Shown here: piece by piece, positions 8,120 to 20,835 of the stretch
Position numbering within the stretch: the first letter of the stretch is position 1
Layout: each line of letters starts with the position of its first letter
DNA from: Leifsonia sp. SCN 70-46
GTDB lineage: Bacteria > Actinomycetota > Actinomycetes > Actinomycetales > Microbacteriaceae
DNA length: 64,000 nucleotides
Direction: 5' to 3'
Assembly (NCBI GenBank): GCA_001725325.1
Contig: MEFY01000002.1
Location: forward strand, 2,421,559 to 2,485,558
Notes under the pieces: generated by a model
Told to the model about the DNA's origin: nothing
The model's database searches: none
Seen by the model: only the letters and a program-made list of their open reading frames with translations
Translations under genes and position numbers: made by a program

Positions 8120-10057
8120 GTGCGCGCGCAGGACATCGAATCCCTGCTGAGCGTCTCGCGCCCCACCCTCGCGCCCGACGGGTCCGTCGCGGTCGTGAGC
8201 GTCACGCACCCCTCGCTCGACGCCGACGCCTCGGTGGGACAGCTCTGGTCGGTGCCGCTCGACGGCGGCGCGGCCCGGCGCATCACGCGCGGCCGCATCG
8301 ACACGAGCCCGCGGTTCAGCCCCGACGGCGCACGCATCGCCTTCCTGCGGGCAGACAAGGGCGAGCCCGCCCAGCTGGTGGTCGTGGATGCCCGTGGCGG
8401 CGAGCCGCTCGTGCTGACGGACGCCAAGCTCGGGGTCGAGTCGTTCTCGTGGTCGCCCGACTCCGCGCGGATCGCCTACACGGCCCCCGTCGCCGAACAG
8501 GGCCGCTACGGCACGGTCGAGGGCATCTCGCCCGCCGCCGAGCCCGCGCGGCACATCACGACCCTCAACTACAAGATGAACGGGTCGGGGTACACCGGCG
8601 ACCAGCGCGCGCACGTGTTCGTCGTCGCCGCGCCGCCCGTCGACGGCGAGCCCGCCTACGTCGCGTCGCCCCTGCCCGACGGCTCGACGCCCGAGGCCGC
8701 CCTCGTGCCCGAGAGCACCCGGATCACGACGGGCGACGACTCGTGGTCGGCCCCGCGGTTCGTGGGGGAGCGCGTCGTCGCGATCGCCCGGCGCCACGCG
8801 GGCCGCGACCGCGACCTGCGCAACCAGGTCTGGTCCATCGCCGCGGGCTCCGAGCCCGAGGCGCTCACCGACCTCGGCTCCCTCGACATCTCCGACATCG
8901 CGGAAGGGGTGGACGGAACCGTCTACCTCGTCGCGCAGGAGCTCGGACCGGACGGCACGGACTTCGTCGGCCGCAACTCGGCGGTCTACCGCCTCGACGG
9001 GCGCATGCCCGTGCTCCTCACCGACCCGGAGACGAGCGACCACACGGGCCAGCTGCTCACGGCCACGGGGGAGGGGGTGCTCATCCCCGGCCTGTGGAAC
9101 GGCCGCCAGCACGTGCACGCCGTGCCGGGGGAGCCCATCACGTCCGGCGACTACGAGGTCACGGGCGTCGCCACCGCGGCGGGCCGTGTCGTCGTCTCGT
9201 ACCAGAGCCCGACGAGCTTCGGCGAGGTCGGGGTCGTCGAGGGCGGCGGGATCCGGCCGCTCACCGACTTCGGCGCGGCCCTCGCGTCCACCGGGCTCGT
9301 CGCGCCGGCCGAGCTCACCGTCACGGCGCGCGACGGCTACCCGGTGCACGGCTGGGTCGCGCGGCCCGCGGGGGAGGGCAAGCACCCCACCCTGCTCATG
9401 ATCCACGGCGGGCCGTACACCCAGTACGGCATCCACGCCTTCGACGAGACGCAGGTCTACGTCGACGCGGGATACGCGGTCGTGTACTGCAACCCGCGCG
9501 GCAGCTCCGGCTACGGGCAGGCGCACGGCTCCGTCATCCGCGAGCAGATGGGCGGCGTCGACATGACAGACGTGCTCGACTTCCTCGACGGCGCGCTCGA
9601 CGAGTTCGACGACCTCGACCCCGGGCGTCTGGGCATCCTCGGCGGCTCGTACGGCGGGTACCTCACGGCGTGGACGATCGCGCACGACCACCGCTTCTCA
9701 GCGGCTGTCGTGGAGCGGGGCTACCTCGACCCGTCGGCGTTCATCGGCTCGTCGGACATCGGCTCGTTCTTCCCGCAGGGGTACAACGGCGCCGACCGCG
9801 AGCTGCAGCGCCGCCAGAGCCCGCAGGAGGTCGCACACCTCGTGACGACCCCCACGTTCGTCGTGCACTCGGAGCTCGACCTGCGCTGCCCGCTGTCGCA
9901 GGCCGAGACGTACTACGCGACCCTCAAGCTGCAGGGCGTCGACGCCGAGCTGCTCGTCTTCCCGGGCGAGAACCACGAGCTCAGCCGCTCGGGACGCCCG
10001 CGCCACCGCGTGCAGCGCTTCGAGGCCATCCTCGACTGGTTCGGCCGCCACCTGTGA
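8120..10057 (+). CDS. S9 family peptidase (prolyl oligopeptidase/acylaminoacyl-peptidase type)
   Basis: Cytoplasmic serine peptidase of 645 residues. The N-terminal two thirds look like a beta-propeller built of WD/TolB-like blades (SWSPDSARIAY, FSPDGARIAFL). The C-terminal alpha/beta-hydrolase carries the nucleophile elbow GGSYGGYLT near residue 515, the acid in SELDLRCP near 585 and the histidine in GENHELS near 620. No signal peptide is visible. The GTG start lies two bases after the SDR stop, and the end overlaps the Nudix gene by four bases. Confidence 0.93.
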   Translation: MRAQDIESLLSVSRPTLAPDGSVAVVSVTHPSLDADASVGQLWSVPLDGGAARRITRGRIDTSPRFSPDGARIAFLRADKGEPAQLVVVDARGGEPLVLTDAKLGVESFSWSPDSARIAYTAPVAEQGRYGTVEGISPAAEPARHITTLNYKMNGSGYTGDQRAHVFVVAAPPVDGEPAYVASPLPDGSTPEAALVPESTRITTGDDSWSAPRFVGERVVAIARRHAGRDRDLRNQVWSIAAGSEPEALTDLGSLDISDIAEGVDGTVYLVAQELGPDGTDFVGRNSAVYRLDGRMPVLLTDPETSDHTGQLLTATGEGVLIPGLWNGRQHVHAVPGEPITSGDYEVTGVATAAGRVVVSYQSPTSFGEVGVVEGGGIRPLTDFGAALASTGLVAPAELTVTARDGYPVHGWVARPAGEGKHPTLLMIHGGPYTQYGIHAFDETQVYVDAGYAVVYCNPRGSSGYGQAHGSVIREQMGGVDMTDVLDFLDGALDEFDDLDPGRLGILGGSYGGYLTAWTIAHDHRFSAAVVERGYLDPSAFIGSSDIGSFFPQGYNGADRELQRRQSPQEVAHLVTTPTFVVHSELDLRCPLSQAETYYATLKLQGVDAELLVFPGENHELSRSGRPRHRVQRFEAILDWFGRHL

Positions 10058-10503
10058 CGGTCAACCGCCCGACGAGCCGGGTGCTGCTGTTCGACCGCGA
10101 CAACCGCGTGCTGCTCTTCCTCACCAAGGCCCCCGACACGAGCGGGGTCGCCCGCTGGCTCACGCCCGGCGGGGGAGTCGACGCGGGGGAGAGCCACCAC
10201 GACGCCGCCCTGCGCGAGCTCGAGGAGGAGACGGGCCTCGTGCTCGACGACCTGGGGGAGCCCGTGTGGTCGCACGACTTCGTCGTGCAGTGGGATGCCG
10301 CCGACCACGACACGGGCCACGCCGTCTTCTACACCGCGGTGACCGACGCCTTCGAGCCCTCCGACGCGCACTGGACGGACGACGAGCGCGTCGACGTGCT
10401 GGAGCACCGCTGGTGGACCCTCGCCGAGCTCGCCGCCACGAAAGAACCCTACGAGCCCGCCGAGCTCGTGCAGCTCGTGCGACGGCAGCTGCCGTCCTGT
10501 TGA
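10054..10503 (+). CDS. Nudix hydrolase
   Basis: Hydrolyses a nucleoside diphosphate linked to some other moiety; the specific substrate cannot be told. It has 149 residues from GTG 10054, overlapping the peptidase stop as GTGA. The Nudix box is intact: GGVDAGES followed by RELEEETGL, fitting GX5EX7REUXEEXGU. The C-terminal part (EHRWWTLAEL) is typical of small Nudix proteins. Confidence 0.93.
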   Translation: MTVNRPTSRVLLFDRDNRVLLFLTKAPDTSGVARWLTPGGGVDAGESHHDAALRELEEETGLVLDDLGEPVWSHDFVVQWDAADHDTGHAVFYTAVTDAFEPSDAHWTDDERVDVLEHRWWTLAELAATKEPYEPAELVQLVRRQLPSC

Positions 10504-10514
10504 GAGGAACAACC

Positions 10515-10982
10515 ATGACCCGCGAGATCCCGCAGTACACGATCGCCGACCTCGAATATCTGAACGATGTTCAGTTCGAGAGCTTCACGAGCGACGACGC
10601 CTTCGACCTCGGCCTGATCGCCGTGCAGGTGATCCGCGAGTGGGACCTCAACCTCGCCGTGGACATCCTGCTGGGCGAGTACCTCGTGTTCCGGGCGCGC
10701 CTCAAGGACACAGGTCCAGGGAACGATCCGTGGCTCGCCGGCAAGGCCGCGACGGTCCGTCGGTTCGGCGAGGCCTCGTACCTCGTCAAGCTGCGGCACC
10801 TGGAGGCCGGAACGCCCTTCGAGGAACGGGATGACGTCGACCACGAGGTGTTCAAAGCTCACGGCGGCTCGATCCCGATCAAGGTCGCCGGCGACGTCGT
10901 CGGAACGATCACCGTCTCGGGCGAGCCGCAGGAGATCGACCACGAGGTCGCGGCCGAGGCGCTGCGCCGCTACCGCGGCTGA
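10515..10982 (+). CDS. UPF0303/HbpS-like (DUF336 fold) protein
   Basis: Protein of 155 residues matching the UPF0303 family (YBR137W type), related to the heme-binding HbpS/GlcG fold. Shared features are the PGNDPWLAGKAATVRRF segment, the HGGSIPI motif and the end VVGTITVSGEPQEIDHEV. Members are often annotated as heme-degrading domain proteins, but a heme function here is only inferred. The ATG at 10515 has GAGAGGAA nine bases upstream. It follows the Nudix gene after 11 bases and is probably in the same operon. Confidence 0.8.
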   Translation: MTREIPQYTIADLEYLNDVQFESFTSDDAFDLGLIAVQVIREWDLNLAVDILLGEYLVFRARLKDTGPGNDPWLAGKAATVRRFGEASYLVKLRHLEAGTPFEERDDVDHEVFKAHGGSIPIKVAGDVVGTITVSGEPQEIDHEVAAEALRRYRG

Positions 10983-10993
10983 TCCATCATCCG

Positions 10994-11007
10994 ATAATGC
11001 ACATTAT
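10994..11007. promoter_or_regulatory. Inverted repeat ATAATG-CA-CATTAT, candidate operator
   Basis: Perfect 6-base arms around a 2-base centre, in an otherwise GC-rich gap 28 bases before the start of the small CCHH protein gene. The right arm CATTAT could serve as a -10 element for that gene, so a bound repressor would block it. The AT-rich palindromic shape recalls FUR/Zur or MarR operators, but the spacing does not match a known consensus closely. Confidence 0.4.
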
Positions 11008-11034
11008 GTCAAGTAACCGACGAGGAGGAGCACA

Positions 11035-11253
11035 GTGGGCATCGCATTCCCCGCGGGGGCGGTCTCGATCACGACGACGGACGGCGACACGGTCATCCTG
11101 CGCAGCTGCGATCTGTGCGGCGCGACCGTCATCGAGGCCGACGCCACGGATCTCGCGTTCCACAAGCGGTGGCACCGGGCGCAGGGCTCTGCCAACTGGG
11201 TCGACCCCTTGACCGGCCACGTCCACAGCGCCACGGGCGACCCCTCCGACTGA
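11035..11253 (+). CDS. Small hypothetical protein with a CxxC...HxxxH zinc-finger-like motif
   Basis: 72 residues, function not recognised. It has one possible metal site: SCDLCGA near residues 24-30 and LAFHKRWH near 43-50, the spacing expected of a single C2H2-type zinc knuckle. The GTG start at 11035 is preceded by a strong GAGGAGGAG. The start lies just downstream of the palindrome at 10994-11007. Base composition and the clear ribosome site support a real gene. It is convergent with the MarR gene. Confidence 0.65.
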   Translation: MGIAFPAGAVSITTTDGDTVILRSCDLCGATVIEADATDLAFHKRWHRAQGSANWVDPLTGHVHSATGDPSD

Positions 11254-11278
11254 GTCCGGTTCGGCCCTGGGCTGACGG

Positions 11279-11737
11279 TCAGCGGGCTCCCCGGAGTTTG
11301 CGCGTCTCCTCCGCGGTGATCCGCACCGACTCGGCGAGGTGCCGCGCCAGGAACGCGATCTCGTCGTCGCTGTACGACGCGTACAGCTCCGCGAACGCCG
11401 CGCCGATCGATGCGTAGGCGTTCTCCTCGCTCCCGAATCCCCCCAGGTCGGCCGTCACGATGATCCTGCGCCGGTCGTCCGGGTCGGGCTCCCGGCGCGC
11501 CACTCCCCTGGCCACGAGCCGGTCGACGATTCCCGTGACCGCCCCCGAGGTCACGTGGAGGGCGCGCATCAGGGCGCCCGCTGACTGCGGCCCCTCCCTC
11601 ACCAGGATGCTCAGCGCGCGCATCTCGGAGATGCCCAGCCCGTAGCCCGCCGCGGCCGCCTGCTGGAACAGCGCGGTGCTCGTCGCGTCGGCCTCGGACA
11701 GCTCCGCCAGCCGTCGAAGCGCCTCTGCCCGATCCAT
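11279..11737 (-). CDS. MarR family transcriptional regulator
   Basis: Winged-helix repressor of 152 residues. The DNA-binding part includes LSILVREGPQSAGALMRALHVTSGAVTGIVDRL (seen as helix-turn-helix from about residue 40), then the wing VARREPDPDDRRRIIV. The ATG at 11737 is preferred; an upstream in-frame ATG at 11755 would run into the operator. It is divergent from an alpha/beta-hydrolase gene, and a strong palindrome sits between the two starts, so it very likely controls both itself and the hydrolase. Confidence 0.9.
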   Translation of the reverse strand: MDRAEALRRLAELSEADATSTALFQQAAAAGYGLGISEMRALSILVREGPQSAGALMRALHVTSGAVTGIVDRLVARGVARREPDPDDRRRIIVTADLGGFGSEENAYASIGAAFAELYASYSDDEIAFLARHLAESVRITAEETRKLRGAR

Positions 11738-11755
11738 GAGATTATCTTGCCACAT

Positions 11756-11780
11756 AATTATCTTAGTTGCTAAGGTAATT
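11756..11780. promoter_or_regulatory. MarR-type operator between divergent genes
   Basis: 25-base inverted repeat: left arm AATTATCTTAG, centre TTG, right arm CTAAGGTAATT, with one mismatched pair in 11. The half-site ATTATCTT occurs again at 11741-11748, 16 bases away in direct orientation, next to the MarR start. The main palindrome ends two bases before the hydrolase ATG and overlaps its AAGG ribosome site. Confidence 0.7.
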
Positions 11781-11782
11781 CT

Positions 11783-12649
11783 ATGAGTGCCTCCACCGAC
11801 GTCGTCCTCTCCTCCGACGGCACGCCCGTCGGCCTCCGCAGCGTCGGCTCCGGGCCCGGCCTCGTCATCGTGCACGGCGCGATGCAGTCCGGCGTGAGCC
11901 AGCTCGAGCTCGCCACGCTCCTCTCCCCCACGCACACCGTCCACCTCATGGACCGCCGGGGCCGCGGCACGCCGCCCGCCACCTCGACCGCGCAGGAGGT
12001 CGCAGACCTCTCGGCCGTCCTGGCCCGCACCGGCGCGACCGACGTGCTGGGCATCAGCTCGGGCGCCATCATCGCGGCACGGGCTGCGCTCGCCGGCGCG
12101 CCCGTCGAGCGGCTCGCGCTGTTCGAGCCTCCGATCGCGGTGGGTCCGTCAGCGCACTCGTCGGTGCGCCTCGACCTCGTCGCACCCTTCCGCGCCGCGC
12201 TCCAGGGCGGCGACGTGCCCCGCGCGATGGCGATCGCGATGAAGGTCGCCCAGATGGGCCCGTCCTGGATGTTCGGCCTGCCCACTCCCCTGCTCACCGC
12301 CGTATCGCGCAGGATGCTCACCGACGACGACCGCAGCGAGCCGGCACCCGGCGCCTCCCACCTGCGGGAGCTCGCGCACGCGCTCACCGCGGACTTCACG
12401 GTGGTGACCGAGAACGCCGGCACCGCCGCCGACTTCGCCGGCATCACGATCCCCACACTCCTGCTCGAGGGCACGCGCACGCGGCCGTACCTGCGCACGG
12501 CGGTCGCCGCGCTCGCGGCCGAGCTCCCCCACGCCCGGCGCGTGGAGCTGCCCGGCCTCGGCCACGGCGCGACACAGGACCGCGCCCAGTGGGGACGCCC
12601 CGACCTCGTGGCCCCGCACCTCCTGGAGTTCTTCGCCCAGGCCTCGTGA
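11783..12649 (+). CDS. Alpha/beta-fold hydrolase
   Basis: 288-residue alpha/beta-hydrolase. The oxyanion region is VIVHGAMQSG, the elbow reads GISSGA near residue 94 (GxSxG with Ser), and the histidine is probably in PGLGHGATQ near 258. The substrate is unknown. It is divergently transcribed from the MarR gene with an operator overlapping its ribosome site, so its expression is probably induced by a small ligand of MarR, perhaps a xenobiotic or ester. Confidence 0.88.
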   Translation: MSASTDVVLSSDGTPVGLRSVGSGPGLVIVHGAMQSGVSQLELATLLSPTHTVHLMDRRGRGTPPATSTAQEVADLSAVLARTGATDVLGISSGAIIAARAALAGAPVERLALFEPPIAVGPSAHSSVRLDLVAPFRAALQGGDVPRAMAIAMKVAQMGPSWMFGLPTPLLTAVSRRMLTDDDRSEPAPGASHLRELAHALTADFTVVTENAGTAADFAGITIPTLLLEGTRTRPYLRTAVAALAAELPHARRVELPGLGHGATQDRAQWGRPDLVAPHLLEFFAQAS

Positions 12650-12701
12650 CGCACGGCGCCGCGGGCGGAATGCCGGGCTGCCGGCCGGGGTTGCACCCGT
12701 C

Positions 12702-13112
12702 ATGGACGACGCAGCGCTCAAGGCCCTCCTCGACTCCGCCCGCACGGTCGCCGTGGTGGGGCTCTCCACAGACCCCGCGAAGACGTCGAGCGCGATCGCG
12801 AGCATCCTCATCGATGCCGGGTACGACGTGATCCCCGTGCACCCGACGGCCACCGAGGTCCTCGACCGCACCGCCTACCCGACGCTGGCCGACGTCCCGG
12901 TGCCGATCGACATCGTCGACGTGTTCCGCCCCGCCGGCGAGGCCGCGGGCATCGCCGAGCAGGCCGTGGCCGTCGGCGCGAAGACCCTGTGGCTGCAGCT
13001 GGGCATCGTGTCCGAGGATGCCCGCGCCATCGCCGAGGCGGGCGGGCTCACCTACCTCGACGACATCTGCATCGGCGCGACGACCCTCCGACTGGGCAAC
13101 CGCGCGGCGTAG
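12702..13112 (+). CDS. CoA-binding domain protein (YccU family)
   Basis: 136-residue Rossmann-fold protein of the YccU/CoA-binding group. Visible family features are VVGLSTDPAKTSSAIA at the N-terminus (CoA phosphate loop), IPVHPTATEVLDR, IDIVDVFRPAGEA and KTLWLQLGIVSEDA. It resembles the CoA-binding half of succinyl-CoA synthetase alpha but lacks the catalytic half. The biological role is not established. It stands alone between the hydrolase and the HXXEE gene. Confidence 0.85.
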   Translation: MDDAALKALLDSARTVAVVGLSTDPAKTSSAIASILIDAGYDVIPVHPTATEVLDRTAYPTLADVPVPIDIVDVFRPAGEAAGIAEQAVAVGAKTLWLQLGIVSEDARAIAEAGGLTYLDDICIGATTLRLGNRAA

Positions 13113-13136
13113 CAGCCCCCGGGCGCCCCGGACTGC

Positions 13137-13142
13137 CATAGT
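13137..13142 (+). promoter_or_regulatory. -10 element giving a leaderless HXXEE mRNA
   Basis: CATAGT ends six bases before the GTG at 13149, so transcription would begin at or next to the start codon. No Shine-Dalgarno sequence is present, which agrees with leaderless translation. Confidence 0.4.
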
Positions 13143-13148
13143 GGGCGC

Positions 13149-15665
<2,517 letters not shown>

Positions 15666-15666
15666 C

Positions 15667-16896
15667 ATGAGCTACGGCCGCGACGCGCAGTCGGCCATCT
15701 ACCGCGCGGGCGCGACCGGCCGCAGGCCCGTCGTCCCCACCTCGTGGCCGGCCCTCGAGGCCGCGGCGAGACGCGCCATGAGCCCCGCTGCGTGGGCGTA
15801 CATCGCGGGATCGAGCGGCGCCGAGGAGACCGCGGCGAACAACCGGTCGGCGCTCGACGCGTGGCGCATCGTCCCCCGGGTGCTGCGGGATGTCTCCACG
15901 CGAGACCTGGGTGTGGAGCTGCTCGGCCACCGCTACCCCACGCCCGTCATCGCCGCGCCCGTGGGCGTGCTCGAGCTCGCGCACCGGGACGCCGACCTCG
16001 GCATCGCGCGCGCGGCGTCGGCGCTCGGCATCCCCTACGTGCTCTCGAGCCAGGCCTCACGACCCATGGAGGAGGTCGCGGCGGTCATGGGCGACTCACC
16101 GCGGTGGTTCCAGCTCTACTGGAGCACGAGCGACGACCTCGTCGCGAGCTTCGTGGGCCGAGCCGAGGCGAGCGGCGCGCAGGCGATCGTCGTGACGCTC
16201 GACACGCACATGCTCGGCTGGCGGCCGCGCGACCTCGACATCGCCTACCTGCCGTTCATCCGCGGCATGGGCATCGCGCAGTACACGAGCGACCCCGTCT
16301 TCCGCGCCCTCGTGGCCGCGCGCGAGCCCTCCACCGGGCCACGGCCGCGCGTCACGCCCGAGGCGGTGCGCACCCTGCTCGCGATGCGGCGCAACATCCC
16401 CCTGCCCAACCCGCGCGCGGCGGTCGAGACCTTCCTCGACGTGTTCTCCCGCTCGACCCTCACGTGGCAGAACCTCGCGTTCCTGCGCGAGCACACCTCC
16501 CTGCCGATCATCCTCAAGGGCATCCAGCACCCGGATGACGCCTCGCTCGCCCTCGACCACGGCGTCGACGGCATCGTGGTGAGCAACCACGCGGGGCGCC
16601 AGGTCGACGGCGCGATCGGGTCAGCGGCGGCCCTGCCCGGCATCGTCGACCGCGTCGCCGGCCGCGTGCCCGTGCTCTTCGACAGCGGAGTGCGCTCCGG
16701 CGCCGACGTCTTCAAGGCCCTCGCGCTCGGCGCCTCCGCCGTGCTCGTGGGGCGCCCCTACGCCTACGGGCTCGCGATAGCGGGGGCCGCGGGCGCCGAG
16801 GCCGTGTTGCGCGACATCGTCGCCGAGTTCGACCTCGTGCTCGGCCTGAGCGGGCACCGCAGCGCCGCCGAGCTCGCCCGGGAGGCCCTCGCGTGA
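15667..16896 (+). CDS. FMN-dependent alpha-hydroxy acid oxidase (lactate 2-monooxygenase-like)
   Basis: 409-residue FMN enzyme that oxidises an L-2-hydroxy acid, probably lactate. Evidence: [31 protein letters not shown] at the N-terminus (as separate recognisable blocks), [26 protein letters not shown], the flavin lysine in [11 protein letters not shown], catalytic His/Arg in [12 protein letters not shown] (Ala replaces the usual second Gly of SNHGGRQ) and [18 protein letters not shown]. Length and the long loop region favour lactate 2-monooxygenase or a close relative over glycolate oxidase. It overlaps the TMEM175-like gene. Confidence 0.88.
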   Translation: MSYGRDAQSAIYRAGATGRRPVVPTSWPALEAAARRAMSPAAWAYIAGSSGAEETAANNRSALDAWRIVPRVLRDVSTRDLGVELLGHRYPTPVIAAPVGVLELAHRDADLGIARAASALGIPYVLSSQASRPMEEVAAVMGDSPRWFQLYWSTSDDLVASFVGRAEASGAQAIVVTLDTHMLGWRPRDLDIAYLPFIRGMGIAQYTSDPVFRALVAAREPSTGPRPRVTPEAVRTLLAMRRNIPLPNPRAAVETFLDVFSRSTLTWQNLAFLREHTSLPIILKGIQHPDDASLALDHGVDGIVVSNHAGRQVDGAIGSAAALPGIVDRVAGRVPVLFDSGVRSGADVFKALALGASAVLVGRPYAYGLAIAGAAGAEAVLRDIVAEFDLVLGLSGHRSAAELAREALA

Positions 16897-17494
16897 GCAC
16901 GTCGCACGGCTACGGCCGGCTCGTGGGGTTCAGCGACGGGGTCGTCGCGATCGCGATAACGCTGCTCATCCTGCCGCTCGTGGATGCCGCGAGCGACTTC
17001 ACGGGCGACGTGGAATCGTTCGTCGTCGAGCACCTGGGAAAGCTCCTGGTCTTCTTCTTGAGCTTCGCGGTGATCGGCAACTTCTGGCTCGTGCACCACC
17101 GCATGTGGGACCGCGTGACGGGCTACACCTCCGGCCTGCTGTGGTCGAACCTGCTGTGGCTGCTCAGCATCGTCTTCCTGCCGTTCCCCACGGCCCTCCT
17201 CGCGAGCTCGGCGGGGCCCGACCGCGCGACCTACGGGCTCTACGTCGGCACCATGGTCGTCACGACCGCGGCGGAGCTGCTCATGCAGTGGATAATCGTG
17301 CGCCACCCCGAGCTGCAGGCCGACGACGCGCGCGGAACCCTCTCGGTCGGGGGCTACGTCGTCTCGACGGGCATCATGGTGTTCGCGCTGCTCCTCGCCG
17401 TCATCTTCCCCGCGTTCGGGCTGTGGGGCCTCGCGCTCTTCGCCCTCTCGGGACCCGTGCAGGGCGCGATCGCCCGCAGCAGGAAGGCATCATC

Positions 17495-17498
<4 letters not shown>
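16893..17498 (+). CDS. TMEM175 (DUF1211) family potassium channel-like protein
   Basis: 201-residue membrane protein with about six hydrophobic segments. The family hallmark RxxxFSDG is present as [19 protein letters not shown] at the first helix, and HHRMWDRV follows the second. Bacterial TMEM175 proteins form tetrameric potassium channels. GTG 16893 overlaps the preceding stop by four bases, and the gene ends in ATGA shared with glpK, so it is translated together with metabolic genes. Confidence 0.88.
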
Positions 17499-19027
<1,529 letters not shown>

Positions 19028-19040
19028 CTGCGCGACGCCG

Positions 19041-20096
19041 CTACCGGTTCGTCGCCGCCACCCACTCGTCGAGCTTCGCGGCCGCGGCGCCCGAATCGAC
19101 CGCCGCCGCCGCGCGCTCGAGCTGCCCGGCGAGGCGCTCGAGGATGGGCGTGCGCAGGAGCTCGGGGTCGCGCGCGAGCTCGAACGCGCTCAGCCCCGCC
19201 GCCGCGTTGAGCAGCACGATGTCGCGAACGGGACCGGGCTCGCCGGCCAGGACCGCGCGCGCGACGCCCGCGTTGTGCTGCGGATCGGCGCCGAGGAGCG
19301 ACTGGATGTCGGCGCGCGGGATGCCGAGGTCCGCGGGGTCGAGGTCGTGCTCGGTCACGAAGCCGCGCGACACCTCCCAGATGTGCGAGTGGCCCGTCGT
19401 CGTGAGCTTGTCGATGCCGTCGTCGCCGCGGTACACGAGGGCGGTGGCCCCGCGCGTGCGGAACACTCCCACGACGAGAGGCACGCGCTCGAGCGACGCG
19501 ACGCCCACCGCGGAGGCCTCGGGGCGGGCCGGGTTGCAGAGGGGTCCGAGGATGTTGAAGAGCGTCGAGATCCCGAGCTCCTTGCGCGTGGGGCCCGCGT
19601 GCCGGAAGCCCGGGTGGAACAGGGCGGCGTAGGCGAACGTGATGCCCGTCTCCCGCAGCACGCCCGCGACGCGGTCGGGCGCGATGTCGAGGTTGAGGCC
19701 GAGCGCCGACAGCACGTCGGAGGCGCCGGACGCCGAGCTCGCCCCGCGGTTTCCGTGCTTGACGACGGGAACGCCCGCCGCCGCGGCGATGACGGAGGCC
19801 ACCGACGAGATGTTGAGGACGGCGCCGTAGGGGTCACCCCCGGTGCCCACGATGTCGAGCACCCACGGGTCGACGTCGAGCGGCTGCGCGTTGGCGAGCA
19901 CGGCGTCGCGGAAGCCCACGATCTCGTCGACGGTCTCGCCCTTCATGCGCAGCGCCACGAGCAGCCCGCCGAGCTGGGCCGTCGTAGCCTCCCCCGCCAT
20001 GACCGACTGCATCGCCCATTCCGCCTCGCTGATCGAGAGGTCGTTGCCCTCGACGAGGGAACCGAGGATGCCGGGCCAGGTGTGCTCGCGTGCCAT
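19041..20096 (-). CDS. trpD: Anthranilate phosphoribosyltransferase
   Basis: Second step of tryptophan synthesis: anthranilate plus PRPP. The protein has 351 residues. Motifs are [17 protein letters not shown] (PRPP pyrophosphate loop), [32 protein letters not shown] and the metal-binding region [10 protein letters not shown]. Other trp genes are not nearby. It is divergent from ctaE; a TAGGAT seven bases before the ATG suggests a leaderless transcript. Confidence 0.96.
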   Translation of the reverse strand: MAREHTWPGILGSLVEGNDLSISEAEWAMQSVMAGEATTAQLGGLLVALRMKGETVDEIVGFRDAVLANAQPLDVDPWVLDIVGTGGDPYGAVLNISSVASVIAAAAGVPVVKHGNRGASSASGASDVLSALGLNLDIAPDRVAGVLRETGITFAYAALFHPGFRHAGPTRKELGISTLFNILGPLCNPARPEASAVGVASLERVPLVVGVFRTRGATALVYRGDDGIDKLTTTGHSHIWEVSRGFVTEHDLDPADLGIPRADIQSLLGADPQHNAGVARAVLAGEPGPVRDIVLLNAAAGLSAFELARDPELLRTPILERLAGQLERAAAAVDSGAAAAKLDEWVAATNR

Positions 20097-20103
20097 GGGT
20101 CAG

Positions 20104-20109
20104 ATCCTA
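20104..20109 (-). promoter_or_regulatory. -10 element giving a leaderless trpD mRNA
   Basis: TAGGAT on the minus strand, seven bases from the trpD ATG. This spacing places the transcription start at the A of ATG, and no Shine-Dalgarno is present. No clear -35 is visible. Confidence 0.4.
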
Positions 20110-20163
20110 ACGATCCCGCCGCGACTGGCCCGCCGAATGGCATATCGGGGGTGTGATGTGGAC

Positions 20164-20169
20164 CATAAT
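20164..20169 (+). promoter_or_regulatory. -10 element of the ctaE-qcrCAB operon
   Basis: CATAAT lies three bases before ATG 20173 and six before GTG 20176. A transcription start at the GTG purine fits a leaderless message and would decide the start of ctaE. No clear -35 is visible. Confidence 0.4.
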
Positions 20170-20172
20170 GGG

Positions 20173-20811
20173 ATGGTGACCACAGCCTCGCTCTCTCGCT
20201 CGGTCGGCGTCCAGACCGTCCAACGTCCCAACGTCGTGGCCGTGGGCACGATCGTCTGGCTCGGCAGCGAAGTCATGTTCTTCGCCGGCCTGTTCGCCAT
20301 CTACTTCACGCTCCGGGCCATGTCGCCCGACCTGTGGGCGGCGCAGACCGAGAAGCTCAACATCCCGTTCTCCACGACCAACACGATCATCCTCGTGCTC
20401 TCGTCGTTCAGCTGCCAGTTCGGCGTCTTCGCCGCGGAGCGCCTGCAGGCCCGCCGCACCGGCAAGCTCTACCAGCTCAACAAGTGGGGCATGGTCGAGT
20501 GGTTCTACCTCACCTACGCGATGGGCGCGACCTTCGTCGTCGGGCAGATCTTCGAGTACGCGACCCTCGTGAGCGAGCACGTGAGCCTCTCGAGCGACTC
20601 CTACGGCTCGGCCTTCTACATCACGACCGGATTCCACGGTCTGCACGTCACGGGCGGGCTCATCGCCTTCCTCCTCGTCATCGGCCGCGCGTTCGCGGTC
20701 AAGACCTTCGGTCACAAGGAGGCGACGACCGCGATCGTCGTCTCGTACTACTGGCACTTCGTCGACGTGGTGTGGATCGGCCTCTTCCTCGTGATCTACG
20801 TCCTCAAATAG
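20173..20811 (+). CDS. ctaE: Cytochrome c oxidase subunit III
   Basis: Subunit III of the aa3 oxidase, 212 residues, five membrane helices as in actinobacterial forms. Features are [26 protein letters not shown] first helix, the conserved [10 protein letters not shown] and [14 protein letters not shown] at the end. Start choice is ATG 20173 or GTG 20176; the promoter spacing favours the latter, but they differ by one residue. It heads the operon ctaE-qcrC-qcrA-qcrB, the usual actinobacterial order. Confidence 0.96.
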   Translation: MVTTASLSRSVGVQTVQRPNVVAVGTIVWLGSEVMFFAGLFAIYFTLRAMSPDLWAAQTEKLNIPFSTTNTIILVLSSFSCQFGVFAAERLQARRTGKLYQLNKWGMVEWFYLTYAMGATFVVGQIFEYATLVSEHVSLSSDSYGSAFYITTGFHGLHVTGGLIAFLLVIGRAFAVKTFGHKEATTAIVVSYYWHFVDVVWIGLFLVIYVLK

Positions 20812-20835
20812 ATGAGAAACGGAACGAAACACAGC

